Positions 26,735 through 37,254 of a DNA stretch of 64,000 nucleotides are shown here, piece by piece. Origin of the DNA: Nocardia sp. NBC_00403 (lineage in GTDB: Bacteria; Actinomycetota; Actinomycetes; Mycobacteriales; Mycobacteriaceae); assembly GCF_036046055.1 (NCBI RefSeq), contig NZ_CP107939.1, positions 6,200,001 through 6,264,000 on the forward strand, given 5' to 3'. Below the pieces are notes generated by a model. That model was not told the origin of the DNA and ran no database searches. It saw only the letters and a list, made by a program, of their open reading frames with translations. Both the position numbers and the translations under genes were made by a program. Position 1 is the first letter of the stretch. Every line of letters starts with the position of its first letter.

Positions 26735-27829
26735 TCAATGGGGGGCAGGCCGGAACAGCGACCGGGAGCCGAACAACGAGCTGTCGAAGCTCGGCCCTTC
26801 GTCGGGCTCACTGTGATAGCGCTCGATCCGCTCCACCTCGTTGCGCGATCCGAAGATCAACGGCACCTGGTGGTGCACGTGCTCCGGCGACACCTCGAGC
26901 ACGCGCTCGCCACCTGTGGTGGCCCAGCCACCCGCCTGCTCGACGATGAAGGCGATCGGGTTGGCCCCATACAGCAACGACACTCGACCCGGCCGCAGCG
27001 GCGGCCTGGCGTCGTGCGGGTACAGGTAAACGCCACCGCGAGTGAGAATGTGGAACGTGTCGGCGACCAGCGAAGCCACCCAGCGCATATTGAAATCCCG
27101 CCCGCGCGGCCCGTCCACTCCGTCGAGGCATTCGTGCACGTATCTGCGCACCGGCCGTTCCCAGAACCGCTCGTTCGCGGCATTGATCGCGAAACCCGAT
27201 GTGTCCTCGGGGATTCGCATCCGCGGATGGGTCAGCACGAACGCACCGATCTCCCGGTCGAGGGTGAAGCCGTCGACACCGCTGCCGGTGGTGATCACCA
27301 GCATCGTCGCCGGACCGTAGAGGGTGAACCCGGCGCAGACCTGCCGCACGCCCGGCTGCAGGAAGTCATCGGCGATCGGCGCCGCACCGCCGTCGGAAGC
27401 CCGCGCCCGATCCGGCGCCCGCAGCACACTGAATATCGTTCCGACGGGCAGATTTACGTCGATATTGGAGGAGCCGTCCAACGGGTCGAAGGCCAGCAGA
27501 TACTTACCGCGCCGGTGGATGTCCGGCACCGGATGAATCTGCGTCATCTGCTCCGACAACAGTGCCGACAGATGCCCCGTCCACTGGGTCTGCGCCACCA
27601 TGATGTCGTTGGCGATCGCATCCAGTTTGCGGTGCACCGTCGGCGGCAGATTATCGGGATCCGCCGCGCCGAGCGAGCCGACAATGGCTCCCCGCATCAC
27701 CTGGTTGGCAATGATCTTCGTAGCTGTCGCAACAACATTCACCAGGGCGGAGAACTCACCGGACGAGCCGGGGTGCCGGTGCTCCTCTTCGATGGTGTAA
27801 CGGGTGAGGGTCTTCAGTCCTTCTGGCAT
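26735..27829 (-). CDS. cbbF: fructose-1,6-bisphosphatase class I
   Basis: A 364-aa class I FBPase. Metal and active-site blocks are visible as FDPLDGSSNIDVNLPVGTIF (20 residues, the classic signature) and the later GGVYLYPHDARPPL. In the operon it removes phosphate to regenerate the Calvin cycle acceptor, and may act on sedoheptulose bisphosphate as well. It lies 15 bases downstream of cbbX and 16 upstream of prk. Actinobacteria normally use class II GlpX, so a class I enzyme here fits acquisition with the cbb genes. Confidence 0.92.
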   Translation of the reverse strand: MPEGLKTLTRYTIEEEHRHPGSSGEFSALVNVVATATKIIANQVMRGAIVGSLGAADPDNLPPTVHRKLDAIANDIMVAQTQWTGHLSALLSEQMTQIHPVPDIHRRGKYLLAFDPLDGSSNIDVNLPVGTIFSVLRAPDRARASDGGAAPIADDFLQPGVRQVCAGFTLYGPATMLVITTGSGVDGFTLDREIGAFVLTHPRMRIPEDTSGFAINAANERFWERPVRRYVHECLDGVDGPRGRDFNMRWVASLVADTFHILTRGGVYLYPHDARPPLRPGRVSLLYGANPIAFIVEQAGGWATTGGERVLEVSPEHVHHQVPLIFGSRNEVERIERYHSEPDEGPSFDSSLFGSRSLFRPAPH

Positions 27830-27844
27830 GGTGACTCGATCTCG

Positions 27845-28948
27845 TCAGGCGGGGGCCCTTGCGGTCGGCCCGTCCGGCAGCTCGGTTGTGCTCGATTTGC
27901 GGTGCTCCGGGGGCCTTTCGTGGTCATGCAAGACACCGCCACCGGGCCCGTTACTCGCACCGCTGCCACCGAACACGCTGCTGCCATGGACATCCTGGGC
28001 GGTCAGCGTGATCAGGTCGGTCTTGGTGAGCGGTAGCCGCAGCTCGACCAGGCGTTTGGCCTGGCGCAGCCGGCACCGATCGAGGGCATTGCGGACGCTG
28101 CGCGCATTGGAGAATCGCGGCCCGCGCATCCGCAACTCGACATACTCGGCGAACGCGGATCGCGCGGCATCATCGAAGCGAAAGTTTTCCCGCGCCACCA
28201 TGATCTCGGCGATCTCCAGCAACTCGCCATGGGTGTAGTCGCTGAATTCCAGATGGTGCGCCACGCGCGAGGACAGTCCGGGATTGGCGGAGAAGAATCG
28301 GTCCATCCGATCCGCGTAACCAGCGAAGATCACCACCGAACTCGCGCGCTCGTCCTCCATCTCCTGCAAGAGGATCTCGATGACCTCCTGCCCATAGTCC
28401 CGCTCGTTCTCGGGGCGGAACAGGTAGTAGGCCTCGTCGATGAACAGCACTCCTCCTGCCGCCCTGGCCAGCGCCTCTTTCGTCTTCGGCGCGGTGTGTC
28501 CGATGAATTGACCGACCAGGTCGTCGCGGGTGACGGTGTGCACCTTCGGTTTCCGGATATAGCCGAGGGCATGCAGCATTTCCGCCATGCGCAGGGCGAC
28601 GGTGGTCTTGCCGGTGCCCGGCCCACCGGTGAAACTCATATGCATGGTCGGCCGGGACGCCCGAAGCCCGAAGCGTTGACGCGCCCGATCGATCAGTAGC
28701 AGCGCCGCGATCTCCCGGACACGCAGCTTCACATTCGCCAAGCCGACCAGCTCCGCATCGAGTCTGGCCAGCACGTCCCCGACGTCGTTGCCCGCGATAT
28801 CGGTCGACAGGTCGAGCACCGCGGCGTCGTCGAGGATCTCGGCATCGGACGTCGCGTCGGGGGGCACCGCCCGCACCGGCCGGGGATCATCGGCCCCGGG
28901 CCGGTGCAGCCGGAAACCACCGGCCGCTCCGGAGCGCTCAACCGCCAT
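27845..28948 (-). CDS. cbbX: RuBisCO activase CbbX
   Basis: A 367-aa AAA+ ATPase that releases tight-binding sugar phosphates from red-type RuBisCO by tugging the large-subunit C-terminus. Walker A is [15 protein letters not shown], Walker [12 protein letters not shown], and the pore-region and arginine-finger helices follow ([18 protein letters not shown]). It has an N-terminal extension of about 50 residues and a glycine-rich tail of about 45, longer than typical CbbX (about 310). The start overlaps the cbbS end by 11 bases. Confidence 0.92.
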   Translation of the reverse strand: MAVERSGAAGGFRLHRPGADDPRPVRAVPPDATSDAEILDDAAVLDLSTDIAGNDVGDVLARLDAELVGLANVKLRVREIAALLLIDRARQRFGLRASRPTMHMSFTGGPGTGKTTVALRMAEMLHALGYIRKPKVHTVTRDDLVGQFIGHTAPKTKEALARAAGGVLFIDEAYYLFRPENERDYGQEVIEILLQEMEDERASSVVIFAGYADRMDRFFSANPGLSSRVAHHLEFSDYTHGELLEIAEIMVARENFRFDDAARSAFAEYVELRMRGPRFSNARSVRNALDRCRLRQAKRLVELRLPLTKTDLITLTAQDVHGSSVFGGSGASNGPGGGVLHDHERPPEHRKSSTTELPDGPTARAPA

Positions 28949-29360
28949 ACCGCGTCCCCGGACGGTCGTTCGTGGCGTAGGAATGCAGCCCGTAGATCTG
29001 CCGCCGATCGGGCCCCTCGCTGCGGGTGAGCAGGAACCCGGGTTCGTCGGCGGGCCGCTGCACGAGGAAGCTCAGCGCCGTGGTCTGTCTGCCGTAGCGT
29101 GCGTCATAGGCGAGTATCCGAATGTAGTGTCGCGGAAAGGTTTTCCGGCAGGCATCGATCTCGGCGAGCACACCGTCGGGCTCGTCGAGATCGAACAGCG
29201 GCAGCCCCCACATTTCCCAATAGGCATTGCGAGGATGCGGATCGTCGGTGTATTCGATGGACACCGGCCAGTTGTTCAGCAGCGCGTAGCGCACCTGCGC
29301 GGCGATCTCCGCATCGGTGAGTTCGGGCAGGTACGAGAAGGTTCCCTGACGCAGATACAT
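28938..29360 (-). CDS. cbbS: RuBisCO small subunit, red type
   Basis: A 140-aa small subunit. It begins with [15 protein letters not shown] and carries the family core [19 protein letters not shown] segment ([20 protein letters not shown]). The C-terminal extension of about 30 residues ([19 protein letters not shown]), which forms the central beta-barrel in red-type (form IC/ID) enzymes, is present. It lies 24 bases downstream of cbbL. Confidence 0.93.
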   Translation of the reverse strand: MYLRQGTFSYLPELTDAEIAAQVRYALLNNWPVSIEYTDDPHPRNAYWEMWGLPLFDLDEPDGVLAEIDACRKTFPRHYIRILAYDARYGRQTTALSFLVQRPADEPGFLLTRSEGPDRRQIYGLHSYATNDRPGTRYGG

Positions 29361-29384
29361 GGCACGTCCTTCGGAAATTCGGCC

Positions 29385-30917
<1,533 letters not shown>

Positions 30918-30950
30918 TCAACGGTTTCCTCGAGTTTGGTACCGTGGAAT

Positions 30951-31826
30951 ATGGGTATGGTGAGCGCATCTCGGATGGAAACATTCCTGGCTGTGTCCCG
31001 CCAGAGCAGCATCCGTCGCGCGGCGAGCCAACTGCACATCACCGAGGCCGCCGTCTCCGCGGCGGTCGCGCACATCGAGAAGCAACTCGGCGCGAAGCTC
31101 ATCACCAAATCCGGTCGCGGCATCGTGCTCACCGAGGCCGGGCGGGTCTACGCCGAGTACTGCCGCACCATCCTGGGACTCATGAAGGAAGCACATGCGG
31201 CGGTCCGGCGCGCCGAGACAGGGCGGCTACGCATCGGAGTCGTCGCGACCGCCGGCGAATACGTGCTGCTGCGACTGCTCGTGTCCTTCCGCAACCGCTA
31301 CCCCGACATCGAGCTGAGTCTGTCGGTCCATCCCCGCGATGTCCTCTTCCTCGAATTGCACCACCACGAAACAGATCTCGTCATCGCGGGCCGCCCGCCA
31401 CGCGACACCGGCCTGGTCATCCGCGGCCGCCGAGCCTGCCAGCTCGTCGTGGTCGGCGCCCCCGAACACTGCCCCGACCCACTCCGCAGCACCTGGCTGC
31501 TGCGCGGCCGCGGCTCCGGCACCAGGGACGCCACACTGAACCTGCTCGACCGACTAGAAATCACACCGCCCACTCTCACCCTCGGCAGCCACGGCGCAGT
31601 CCTTGCCGCGGCCCGCGAGGGCCTCGGCGTCACCCTGATGCACAGCGACGCGCTCGTCGGTGACCTCGAAGCCGGTCTGCTGCAAGCACTTCCGGTAGAC
31701 GGCACCCCACTCGATCGTCCGTGGCACGCCATCACCACCCGAACCCCCACGCCCACCACTCGACTGTTCCTGGCCCACATCCTCGACCCGGCAGAGGTCG
31801 GTGCGGCCGTCTTCCAGCCAGGGTGA
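30951..31826 (+). CDS. cbbR: LysR-family regulator of the cbb operon (CbbR)
   Basis: A 291-aa LysR regulator. The N-terminal helix-turn-helix is RQSSIRRAASQLHITEAAVS, with AAVAHIEKQLGAKLI after it; the effector domain covers the rest (LRIGVVATAGEYVLL, LELHHHETDLVIAGRP). CbbR proteins bind upstream of cbbL and activate under signals such as RuBP or NADPH levels. The start is one of ATG 30951 or ATG 30957; there is no clear ribosome binding site, so a leaderless transcript is likely. Confidence 0.85.
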   Translation: MGMVSASRMETFLAVSRQSSIRRAASQLHITEAAVSAAVAHIEKQLGAKLITKSGRGIVLTEAGRVYAEYCRTILGLMKEAHAAVRRAETGRLRIGVVATAGEYVLLRLLVSFRNRYPDIELSLSVHPRDVLFLELHHHETDLVIAGRPPRDTGLVIRGRRACQLVVVGAPEHCPDPLRSTWLLRGRGSGTRDATLNLLDRLEITPPTLTLGSHGAVLAAAREGLGVTLMHSDALVGDLEAGLLQALPVDGTPLDRPWHAITTRTPTPTTRLFLAHILDPAEVGAAVFQPG

Positions 31827-31969
31827 GTCGCGACATCGTTGCGCCCTCCGGTCCTCGGACGACATCCCTGTATTCTCCGCACCGGAAGGCCGCACAGGTG
31901 CCGCATGTGAGCATGAATCCATGAGCAACCGGGCGAACCTCGGTCAGCGAACAGACAGCGGAGCTGGCG

Positions 31970-32296
31970 ATGGACTATGGCCAGTTCCTCATCAGCGGCG
32001 GCGCGGGTGACGAGGACGACCGATCGGACTACTACGAAGTAGAACTGCTCGACCAAGCGATGGCGTCTCGACCATGTGCGGCTGACGGCATCACAGTCTT
32101 GGTGCTCAGCCCACACCAGAATAATTTCGCCATGCCGGTGACAGTGCAGGTCTGGGACGCCCGCCCACCGGCCGACCACAACTCATGGCAGCAAGTGTGC
32201 GAATCGCGACTGCAGATCGGCGAGGTAGCAACCCGAGTTGGAACCCAACCAGTGGGGCAGGTCAACCTGATTCGTATACCGCCGATACTCCGCTGA
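31970..32296 (+). CDS. small hypothetical protein, probably truncated
   Basis: A 108-aa frame with GGAG before the ATG. The first 85 residues read as a soluble beta-rich protein (DYGQFLISGGAG, DGITVLVLSPHQNNFAMPVT, VQVWDARPPA). The last 20 residues are of poor quality, and the next frame holds a fragment of an unrelated NHL repeat, so the 3' end is probably lost. No function can be assigned. Confidence 0.45.
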   Translation: MDYGQFLISGGAGDEDDRSDYYEVELLDQAMASRPCAADGITVLVLSPHQNNFAMPVTVQVWDARPPADHNSWQQVCESRLQIGEVATRVGTQPVGQVNLIRIPPILR

Positions 32297-32325
32297 TCTG
32301 CTTCGAGCGTGCGGACGCCGCGTAC

Positions 32326-32418
32326 CAGCATCCGGATAGCGTGGCCGTGGCATCGAGTGGCGATGTGCTGGTCACAGACCCGAGCAACAGTACAGTCTGG
32401 CGACTGCCACCACCGTAG
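32326..32418 (+). pseudogene. NHL-repeat protein fragment
   Basis: The plus frame ending at 32418 reads HPDSVAVASSGDVLVTDPSN followed by STVWRLPPP and a stop. This is one beta-propeller blade of the NHL type found at the C-terminus of PknD-like kinases and secreted lipoproteins. No start and no other blade are near, so it is a remnant. Confidence 0.5.
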
Positions 32419-32983
32419 ACGATGTGTTGCTCATCCCGAACCTTCCACGACCGTCCGCGCCGAACGACTCTACGCGTGTTGTCCACGACCTCGTGTCCTC
32501 GGCGTCGTCGTCGACCATGTTATCGGCAGGGTGCTCGACGAGCTCAATAACGTTGCGCGACAATGCGTCTTGATCGACAAGTGACTGCACGACCATGCCC
32601 AATGTGGTCAGCCTGGATCGCACCGTGACCGGTCGGCCGCGACGGCATGCGGGCTGTCGCCCGCGATCGAGACCATCGCGTGGGTTCCGAGAACCCAAGG
32701 AACAAGCGTCCTTTCGATTCGCGTGACAACTCGAATGTGTCCTGGATACGATCCCGACAGCATCTTCGGGACCCGCGACTGATCGCGGGACGGTGGGCAC
32801 CTGTGCGGTGGGCACCTTTTCCGGAGCCCGAGCATCAGTGCCTGCACGGTTACGACCAGCGAGAGATATGAATGCAGAAGAGATCGAACCGCTGGCCCCG
32901 TGATCTGGCACGCATGGGGACATCGACCATCCGGTACGCCGGGCAGATGGCTGCGGTCGCGGCCAGGATCTAGGGAGACGCCG
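32419..32983. other. no gene seen
   Basis: About 565 bases upstream of the acyl-CoA ligase. Open frames here are on the opposite strand and in conflict with codon bias; none shows a known motif. Promoter sequences for the ligase must lie in the right part. Confidence 0.4.
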
Positions 32984-34504
32984 ATGACCATCCCTCACCC
33001 CCCGACGCTGGCCGGCCTTTTGGTCGGGCACGCCCGGGACCGCGCCGGATGCCGCGCGATCAGCGCGCCTGCGGGGTCGCAGACCTATGCGGAGTTCGCC
33101 CGGGACGTGGCGCGAATCGCGGACCGGCTGCACGCTGCCGGTCTACGCCGGGGAGACCGGATGGCGGTGCTCGCGCACAACGACTTGGCCTACGTTCAGC
33201 TCGTCTACGCCGCCTCCTGGGCCGGCATTGTGCTGGTCGGTCTGAACTGGCGGCTGACGGCGGCCGAGCTCCGGGCCGTTCTGGCGGACTGCAACCCGTC
33301 CCTGCTCTTCGCCGATCGGGAGTTGGCATCGGGGTTGGACCCACGGTGCCCGGTGGTCCGGCTGGATGGACCCGAAGGCTCCGACTTCGAGCGCTGGTAT
33401 GCCGCAGGGGATTCCGGCTACGCGCCGGATGCCGATCAATCCGACGAGTCCCTCGTGCTGCTGGCCTACACGACCGGCACCACCGGCGAGCCCAAGGGCA
33501 TTCAGCTGGTCGAGCGAAATCTGCGGGAGATGGCCCAGCAGGCCGCGGCAGCCTGGGCGCTGCACCCGGAGATGAGGTATATGGCCTGCCTGCCGATGTT
33601 CCGTATGAGCGGGATGAGCTCGGTGACGTGTTGCGTGCACCTGGGCGGCGAGGTGGTCATCCCGTCGGGGTCCTCGGTCGCCGCGATCGCCGGCGCCGTC
33701 GAGGACCGAGGTGTCACCCACACCAGCCTGGTGCCGACCCTGCTGGCCAGTCTGGTTGCCGAGAACGCCGCCGCGACCTTCGACCTGTCCAGTCTCGAGG
33801 TGGTCATCTACGGCTCCGCGCCCTCGAGCAGCTCGCTGATCGACGAGGCGATGGAGATGCTGCCGCAGACCGGCTTTTCGCAGGGTTACGGCTTGACCGA
33901 AACCTGTGCCGGGGTGGCGGTCGCGCCGGTCTTGCGCCGGGGGGAGGTCGACCGGCATCCGGGTAGCGTGGGCCGCATCCACCCCAGCTGCGAGTGCCGG
34001 ATCGTCGATGTTTCCACCGGTCGCGACGTCGGCACTGGTGAGGACGGCGAGATCTGGCTGCGGACGCCGCAACTGACCACAGGATATTGGAACAAACCCG
34101 CGGAGACCGCGGCCGCGATATCCGCCGACGGCTGGTTCCGCACCGGCGATATCGGGATGATCGACAACGACGGATTCCTCTACGTCCACGACCGGCTCAA
34201 GGACGTCATCATCTTGGGCGGAGAGAACGTCTACTCGGTCGAGGTCGAGAACGCGATCGGCGCGCACCCTGCGGTGCTCGAGGCCGCCGTCGTCGGCGTA
34301 CCCCACCCGCACTGGGGTGAGACCGTGAAAGCGGTCGTGGTGCTGCGCCACGGTCAGGAGCTCGGCGAGACGGAACTGCTCGGCTGGCTCGAGGGTCGGC
34401 TTGCCGGTTACAAGCGCCCGCGGATCGTCGAGTTCGTCGGTGGTCTCCCCAAGGCGGGCAGCGGCGAGATCCTGAAACGTGAACTCAGATACGGCAAGGG
34501 CTGA
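32984..34504 (+). CDS. acyl-CoA synthetase (AMP-forming)
   Basis: A 506-aa ANL-superfamily ligase. Motifs in order: LAYTTGTTGEPKG (P-loop), YGLTETCAG (A5), GWFRTGDIG, DRLKDVIILGGENVYSVEVE split over the hinge, and the catalytic C-terminal Lys in GSGEILKREL. It activates a carboxylic acid to the acyl-adenylate and loads it onto CoA. The start has AGGGAGA before the ATG; a longer frame upstream lacks support. No beta-oxidation or polyketide genes adjoin it, so the substrate is open (medium-chain or aromatic acid likely). Confidence 0.88.
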   Translation: MTIPHPPTLAGLLVGHARDRAGCRAISAPAGSQTYAEFARDVARIADRLHAAGLRRGDRMAVLAHNDLAYVQLVYAASWAGIVLVGLNWRLTAAELRAVLADCNPSLLFADRELASGLDPRCPVVRLDGPEGSDFERWYAAGDSGYAPDADQSDESLVLLAYTTGTTGEPKGIQLVERNLREMAQQAAAAWALHPEMRYMACLPMFRMSGMSSVTCCVHLGGEVVIPSGSSVAAIAGAVEDRGVTHTSLVPTLLASLVAENAAATFDLSSLEVVIYGSAPSSSSLIDEAMEMLPQTGFSQGYGLTETCAGVAVAPVLRRGEVDRHPGSVGRIHPSCECRIVDVSTGRDVGTGEDGEIWLRTPQLTTGYWNKPAETAAAISADGWFRTGDIGMIDNDGFLYVHDRLKDVIILGGENVYSVEVENAIGAHPAVLEAAVVGVPHPHWGETVKAVVVLRHGQELGETELLGWLEGRLAGYKRPRIVEFVGGLPKAGSGEILKRELRYGKG

Positions 34505-34591
34505 CATGCCCGAAGTGGCCGCCGCAGCTTCAGTGGAGGTCCGCGCGACAGCCCGGAGCCGACAACGGAATACCCGGCATTGCGCCGACTC

Positions 34592-34732
34592 GGGGACCCG
34601 AATTCCGGGGGCGCGCATCGCAAGAGCCTGCACGGTTCGGTGAAAGCCACTCTCCGGCAGCTGAATACGGACCACATCGATATGCTCCAGCGGCAGGTAT
34701 GGGACTTCACGACCTCGGTCGAGGAAATCCTG
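34592..34732 (+). pseudogene. aldo/keto reductase fragment
   Basis: The plus frame reads HRKSLHGSVKATLRQLNTDH, then IDMLQRQVWDFTTSVEEIL, matching the aldo/keto reductase stretch normally written as HRK.L..SVEASLRRL.TDYIDL...H.WD..TPVEE. About 45 codons remain of a 320-residue enzyme, with no proper start and a scrambled end. Confidence 0.6.
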
Positions 34733-34814
34733 TGTGGCATTCCGGCGGTCGGTCGCCACTGGTCCGCTGCAAATCGTCCGGCTCGGAGATCCGGCCGGAA
34801 GCGGCAGTGGAGAT

Positions 34815-34933
34815 ATGAACGAGTGTCTCCGGCGGCTCCCCAGGGGAATGCCCCTGCGCGGCTATGATATTCGAGCATGAACGAGTGTCGACAGCAGCTT
34901 GGCAGGGGAATGTCCCTGCGCGGCTAGGACATT
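34815..34933 (+). repeat. two imperfect 57-bp repeats, each with a hairpin
   Basis: Copies at 34815-34871 and 34877-34933 share ATGAACGAGTGT at the left, CAGGGGAATG in the middle and CCCTGCGCGGCTA at the right. Each carries a hairpin CAGGGG-AATG-CCCCTG (second copy with one G-T pair). They are the only two copies seen in the window. Confidence 0.7.
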
Positions 34934-35161
34934 GGCTGCCAAGTTCTCCGCATCACGCCACAGCGGGTTATCCGCCGTTGTGCGGGAATGATATCCGAAC
35001 GACGGGGCCGAGAGGCGGTGATGTTCATCGAAATACGTTGTACCGAGGTATATTTCGGTCCAGGCGGCACGCCGCGGGCATCCGTGGCCTTTCGTCGGTG
35101 GCGATCACCGAACCGCGTTTTGGATCAGCGTCCGATCGACGATTGTGCGAGGATGGATCCC

Positions 35162-35635
35162 ATGACTGAAGAACGGTTCGAGGTCCGACGGGAGATCGCG
35201 GCACAGCCGGCCGAGATCTTCGCCCTGCTGTGCTCACCCGAAGGGCATGTGTCGATCGACAGCACGGGCATGCTGCAATCCGCAGAAGGCGAAGCCATCA
35301 CTGCCGTCGGAGATGAATTCGTCGTGCAGATGGATCGTGAATCGCTCAATGACTTTCCCGAGATGGGAAAGTACGACGTCACGGTGACCATCACCGCATT
35401 CGAACAGGACGCCCATATCGCGTGGACAGTCTCCCGAGAGGGCCAGGTGCCGATGATCGAACACCGCTACGGCTACCACGTGGAACCCAGCGAGATCGGC
35501 ACCTCGGTGACGTCGTACTACGACTGGAGTCAGATCCCAGCGACGTACCGCGACATGGGAATCTTCCCGATTCTTCCTGAGTCCGCGCTGCGGGCCTCGC
35601 TCGGCCTGCTCGCCAGGACCGTGGAGAAGAAGTAG
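35162..35635 (+). CDS. SRPBCC family protein
   Basis: A 157-aa small protein of the START/SRPBCC fold: FEVRREIAAQPAEIFALLCS at the start, a beta-rich middle (YDVTVTITAFEQDAHIAWTV) and a C-terminal helix (LRASLGLLARTVEKK). Such proteins bind hydrophobic ligands in a cavity and often modify or carry small molecules. Start ATG at 35162 has GAGG nine bases upstream; the ATG at 35153 is possible. A 7-15-7 inverted repeat (CGAAATA/TATTTCG, 35029-35057) lies upstream and may be a regulator site. Ligand unknown. Confidence 0.75.
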   Translation: MTEERFEVRREIAAQPAEIFALLCSPEGHVSIDSTGMLQSAEGEAITAVGDEFVVQMDRESLNDFPEMGKYDVTVTITAFEQDAHIAWTVSREGQVPMIEHRYGYHVEPSEIGTSVTSYYDWSQIPATYRDMGIFPILPESALRASLGLLARTVEKK

Positions 35636-35839
35636 GCGATCAGCCAGGCTGGTGGGCATCGTCAGCAGGTGCCCACCGCACCCACCAGCAGTGGACGCTC
35701 AGTAGCTGAATAGTTTGATCCCGGTGATACGCATGGGAGTACATCACGGTGTCTTCAGGGGTGGACGGCGGGGCCGAGTAGATACGAAAGTCTGGTCGGT
35801 GTCCGGCACCAGCAAGGTGTCACACTCGAGGAATCCGTC

Positions 35840-36032
35840 TGCGCTTGCGGCGATGCTGCGACCCGGTCGCGGCCGTCACCGAGGAATTGCTGCCAGATGA
35901 GGTTCCTGCGGTCGGCGATAATTCGGAGAAGTCTCCGAACAGTGCGGCGGCAAGTGGGTTGCACACCAGCACATTCGATTCGGTCGACAGCGCCGATACC
36001 GGACAGTCAGAAATCCGGTCCGTTGTCCGGAG
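35840..36032 (-). pseudogene. XRE regulator fragment with MmyB-like domain
   Basis: The minus strand reads NVLVCNPLAAALFGDFSEL in one frame and, directly after, RRNLIWQQFLGDGRDRVAA in the next. Both belong to the C-terminal MmyB-like ligand domain of XRE regulators, where they are continuous. The break lies near 35920. The helix-turn-helix part is absent, replaced by IS3 debris. Confidence 0.6.
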
Positions 36033-36097
36033 CAGGCTGGAGCTCGCCAGCACAGGGACATATCCTTCGTGCGGCGGTTCGCAGCCAGTGAGCCGGG

Positions 36098-36504
36098 CGG
36101 AAGCGAAAGATCGCCGAGCTGGAACGGACGATCGAAATCGTCTCGGCAGCAACGTCTTTCTTCGCATGGGCGAGCGACCCGCGACAGAGGTGATCTGTGG
36201 ATTCATCGCCGAGCATCGGGCTCGGTTCGCGGTCGAACCGATCTGCCGGGCTATTCCGCGTTCGTCATCGGCGCCTACGCCGGGCGTATCCGGGGTGGAA
36301 ATGCTCGACCAGCAAATAGGCCGACTTCGTGGAATCAGCGATCCGGCAAGCAGTCGCACTGCGGGCCCCTGAAGGCCATCCGATCAGCGGTGCGATCCAT
36401 CGCTCGGATGCCGGATCGCAATGCACAGCAGTGAAACGCTTTGAAACACTGAGACTTTCAGACCCACTGCCCTCGACCGGGTCGGTCGGCGTTGTGAAAG
36501 TGCC
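36098..36504 (+). mobile_element. IS3-family insertion sequence remnant
   Basis: Fragments of both transposase reading frames are seen in order. OrfA tail: RKIAELERTIEIVSAATSFF, stopping at 36191. OrfB pieces: VICGFIAEHRARFAVEPICR, then in a new frame AFVIGAYAGRIRGG (catalytic-core region), then HPISGAIHRSDAGSQCTAVK and STGSVG (the DDE region with the H(H)SD.GSQYT and SIGSVGD blocks). Several deletions and frameshifts separate them, so the element is dead. No terminal repeats are visible. Confidence 0.75.
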
Positions 36505-36507
36505 GCG

Positions 36508-37254
36508 CTACTTGGTTGCGACAATGACGGTTCTGCTGTCCAGGTCCACCGGACGGCCATGAAAGTCGCCCGCGAATGCCACGTGGCCGAATCCGGCTTC
36601 GTAGATTGCTGTCTCGAGTTGCGGGCGGGAATACATGTGGAGCCGACACTGTCGGGACCATCCAGGGCGCTTCCAGTGGAGGTCGAGTTCCTGGGTGGTC
36701 CAATCATATCGAGCGTGACCAACGACATCGGACCGTTGAACCAGCTGCGTACTGATCAATTCGCTGCCGTTGCGTGCACGATGCTCGAAGTATTCGAGAG
36801 TATCGATTTCCATGACGAGCTTGCCCCCGGGCACGAGAACGTCGGCCCAGGCCGCGAGGGCGGCAAGGTCTTCCTCGCGGGTGTCGAAGAAGCCGAAGCT
36901 GGTCCACAGGTTCAGAATTGCGTCGTATGGACCTGCGGGTGGCGTTCGCATATCTGTCAGGACGAAGGTGCAGTCAGGATATCGACGGCGGGCGTCGTCG
37001 AGTTGTTTCGGCGAGTTATCTATACCGACGACGTGATAGCCGCGCCGACTGAGCGGCCCGGCGTGACGGCCGAAGCCGCAAGGGACATCGAGTATTCGCG
37101 CTCCGAGGGGCAATCGGAGCAGTGCGACAATCGCCTCGATCTCGCTCTCGGTGTCATCGTATCTGCCTAGGATGGCGAATGTTTCGCGGAAGCCTTCGTC
37201 GAAGAATTCATCTGCCCAGTTCTCTCGCGTGATGTGTCCGGAATTGGTCATCAT
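36508..37254 (-). CDS. class I SAM-dependent methyltransferase
   Basis: A 248-aa methyltransferase. Motif I is ARILDVPCGFGRHAGPLSRR, motif II region GYHVVGIDNSPKQLDDA, and the acidic/Asn segment YDAILNLWTSFGFF follows. Its ATG overlaps the stop of the 66-codon peptide gene (ATGA), so both are translated from one message in fixed ratio. The substrate is not known; the tight coupling makes the peptide itself a candidate (inference). It is convergent with IS3 debris but intact. Confidence 0.8.
   Translation of the reverse strand: MMTNSGHITRENWADEFFDEGFRETFAILGRYDDTESEIEAIVALLRLPLGARILDVPCGFGRHAGPLSRRGYHVVGIDNSPKQLDDARRRYPDCTFVLTDMRTPPAGPYDAILNLWTSFGFFDTREEDLAALAAWADVLVPGGKLVMEIDTLEYFEHRARNGSELISTQLVQRSDVVGHARYDWTTQELDLHWKRPGWSRQCRLHMYSRPQLETAIYEAGFGHVAFAGDFHGRPVDLDSRTVIVATK

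Noticed and set aside
33143..34759. Long minus-strand frame opposite the acyl-CoA ligase
   Set aside because: No motif and poor start; the plus strand carries a full ligase.
34815..34933. CRISPR array
   Set aside because: Only two imperfect copies with a six-base gap, no spacers and no cas genes.
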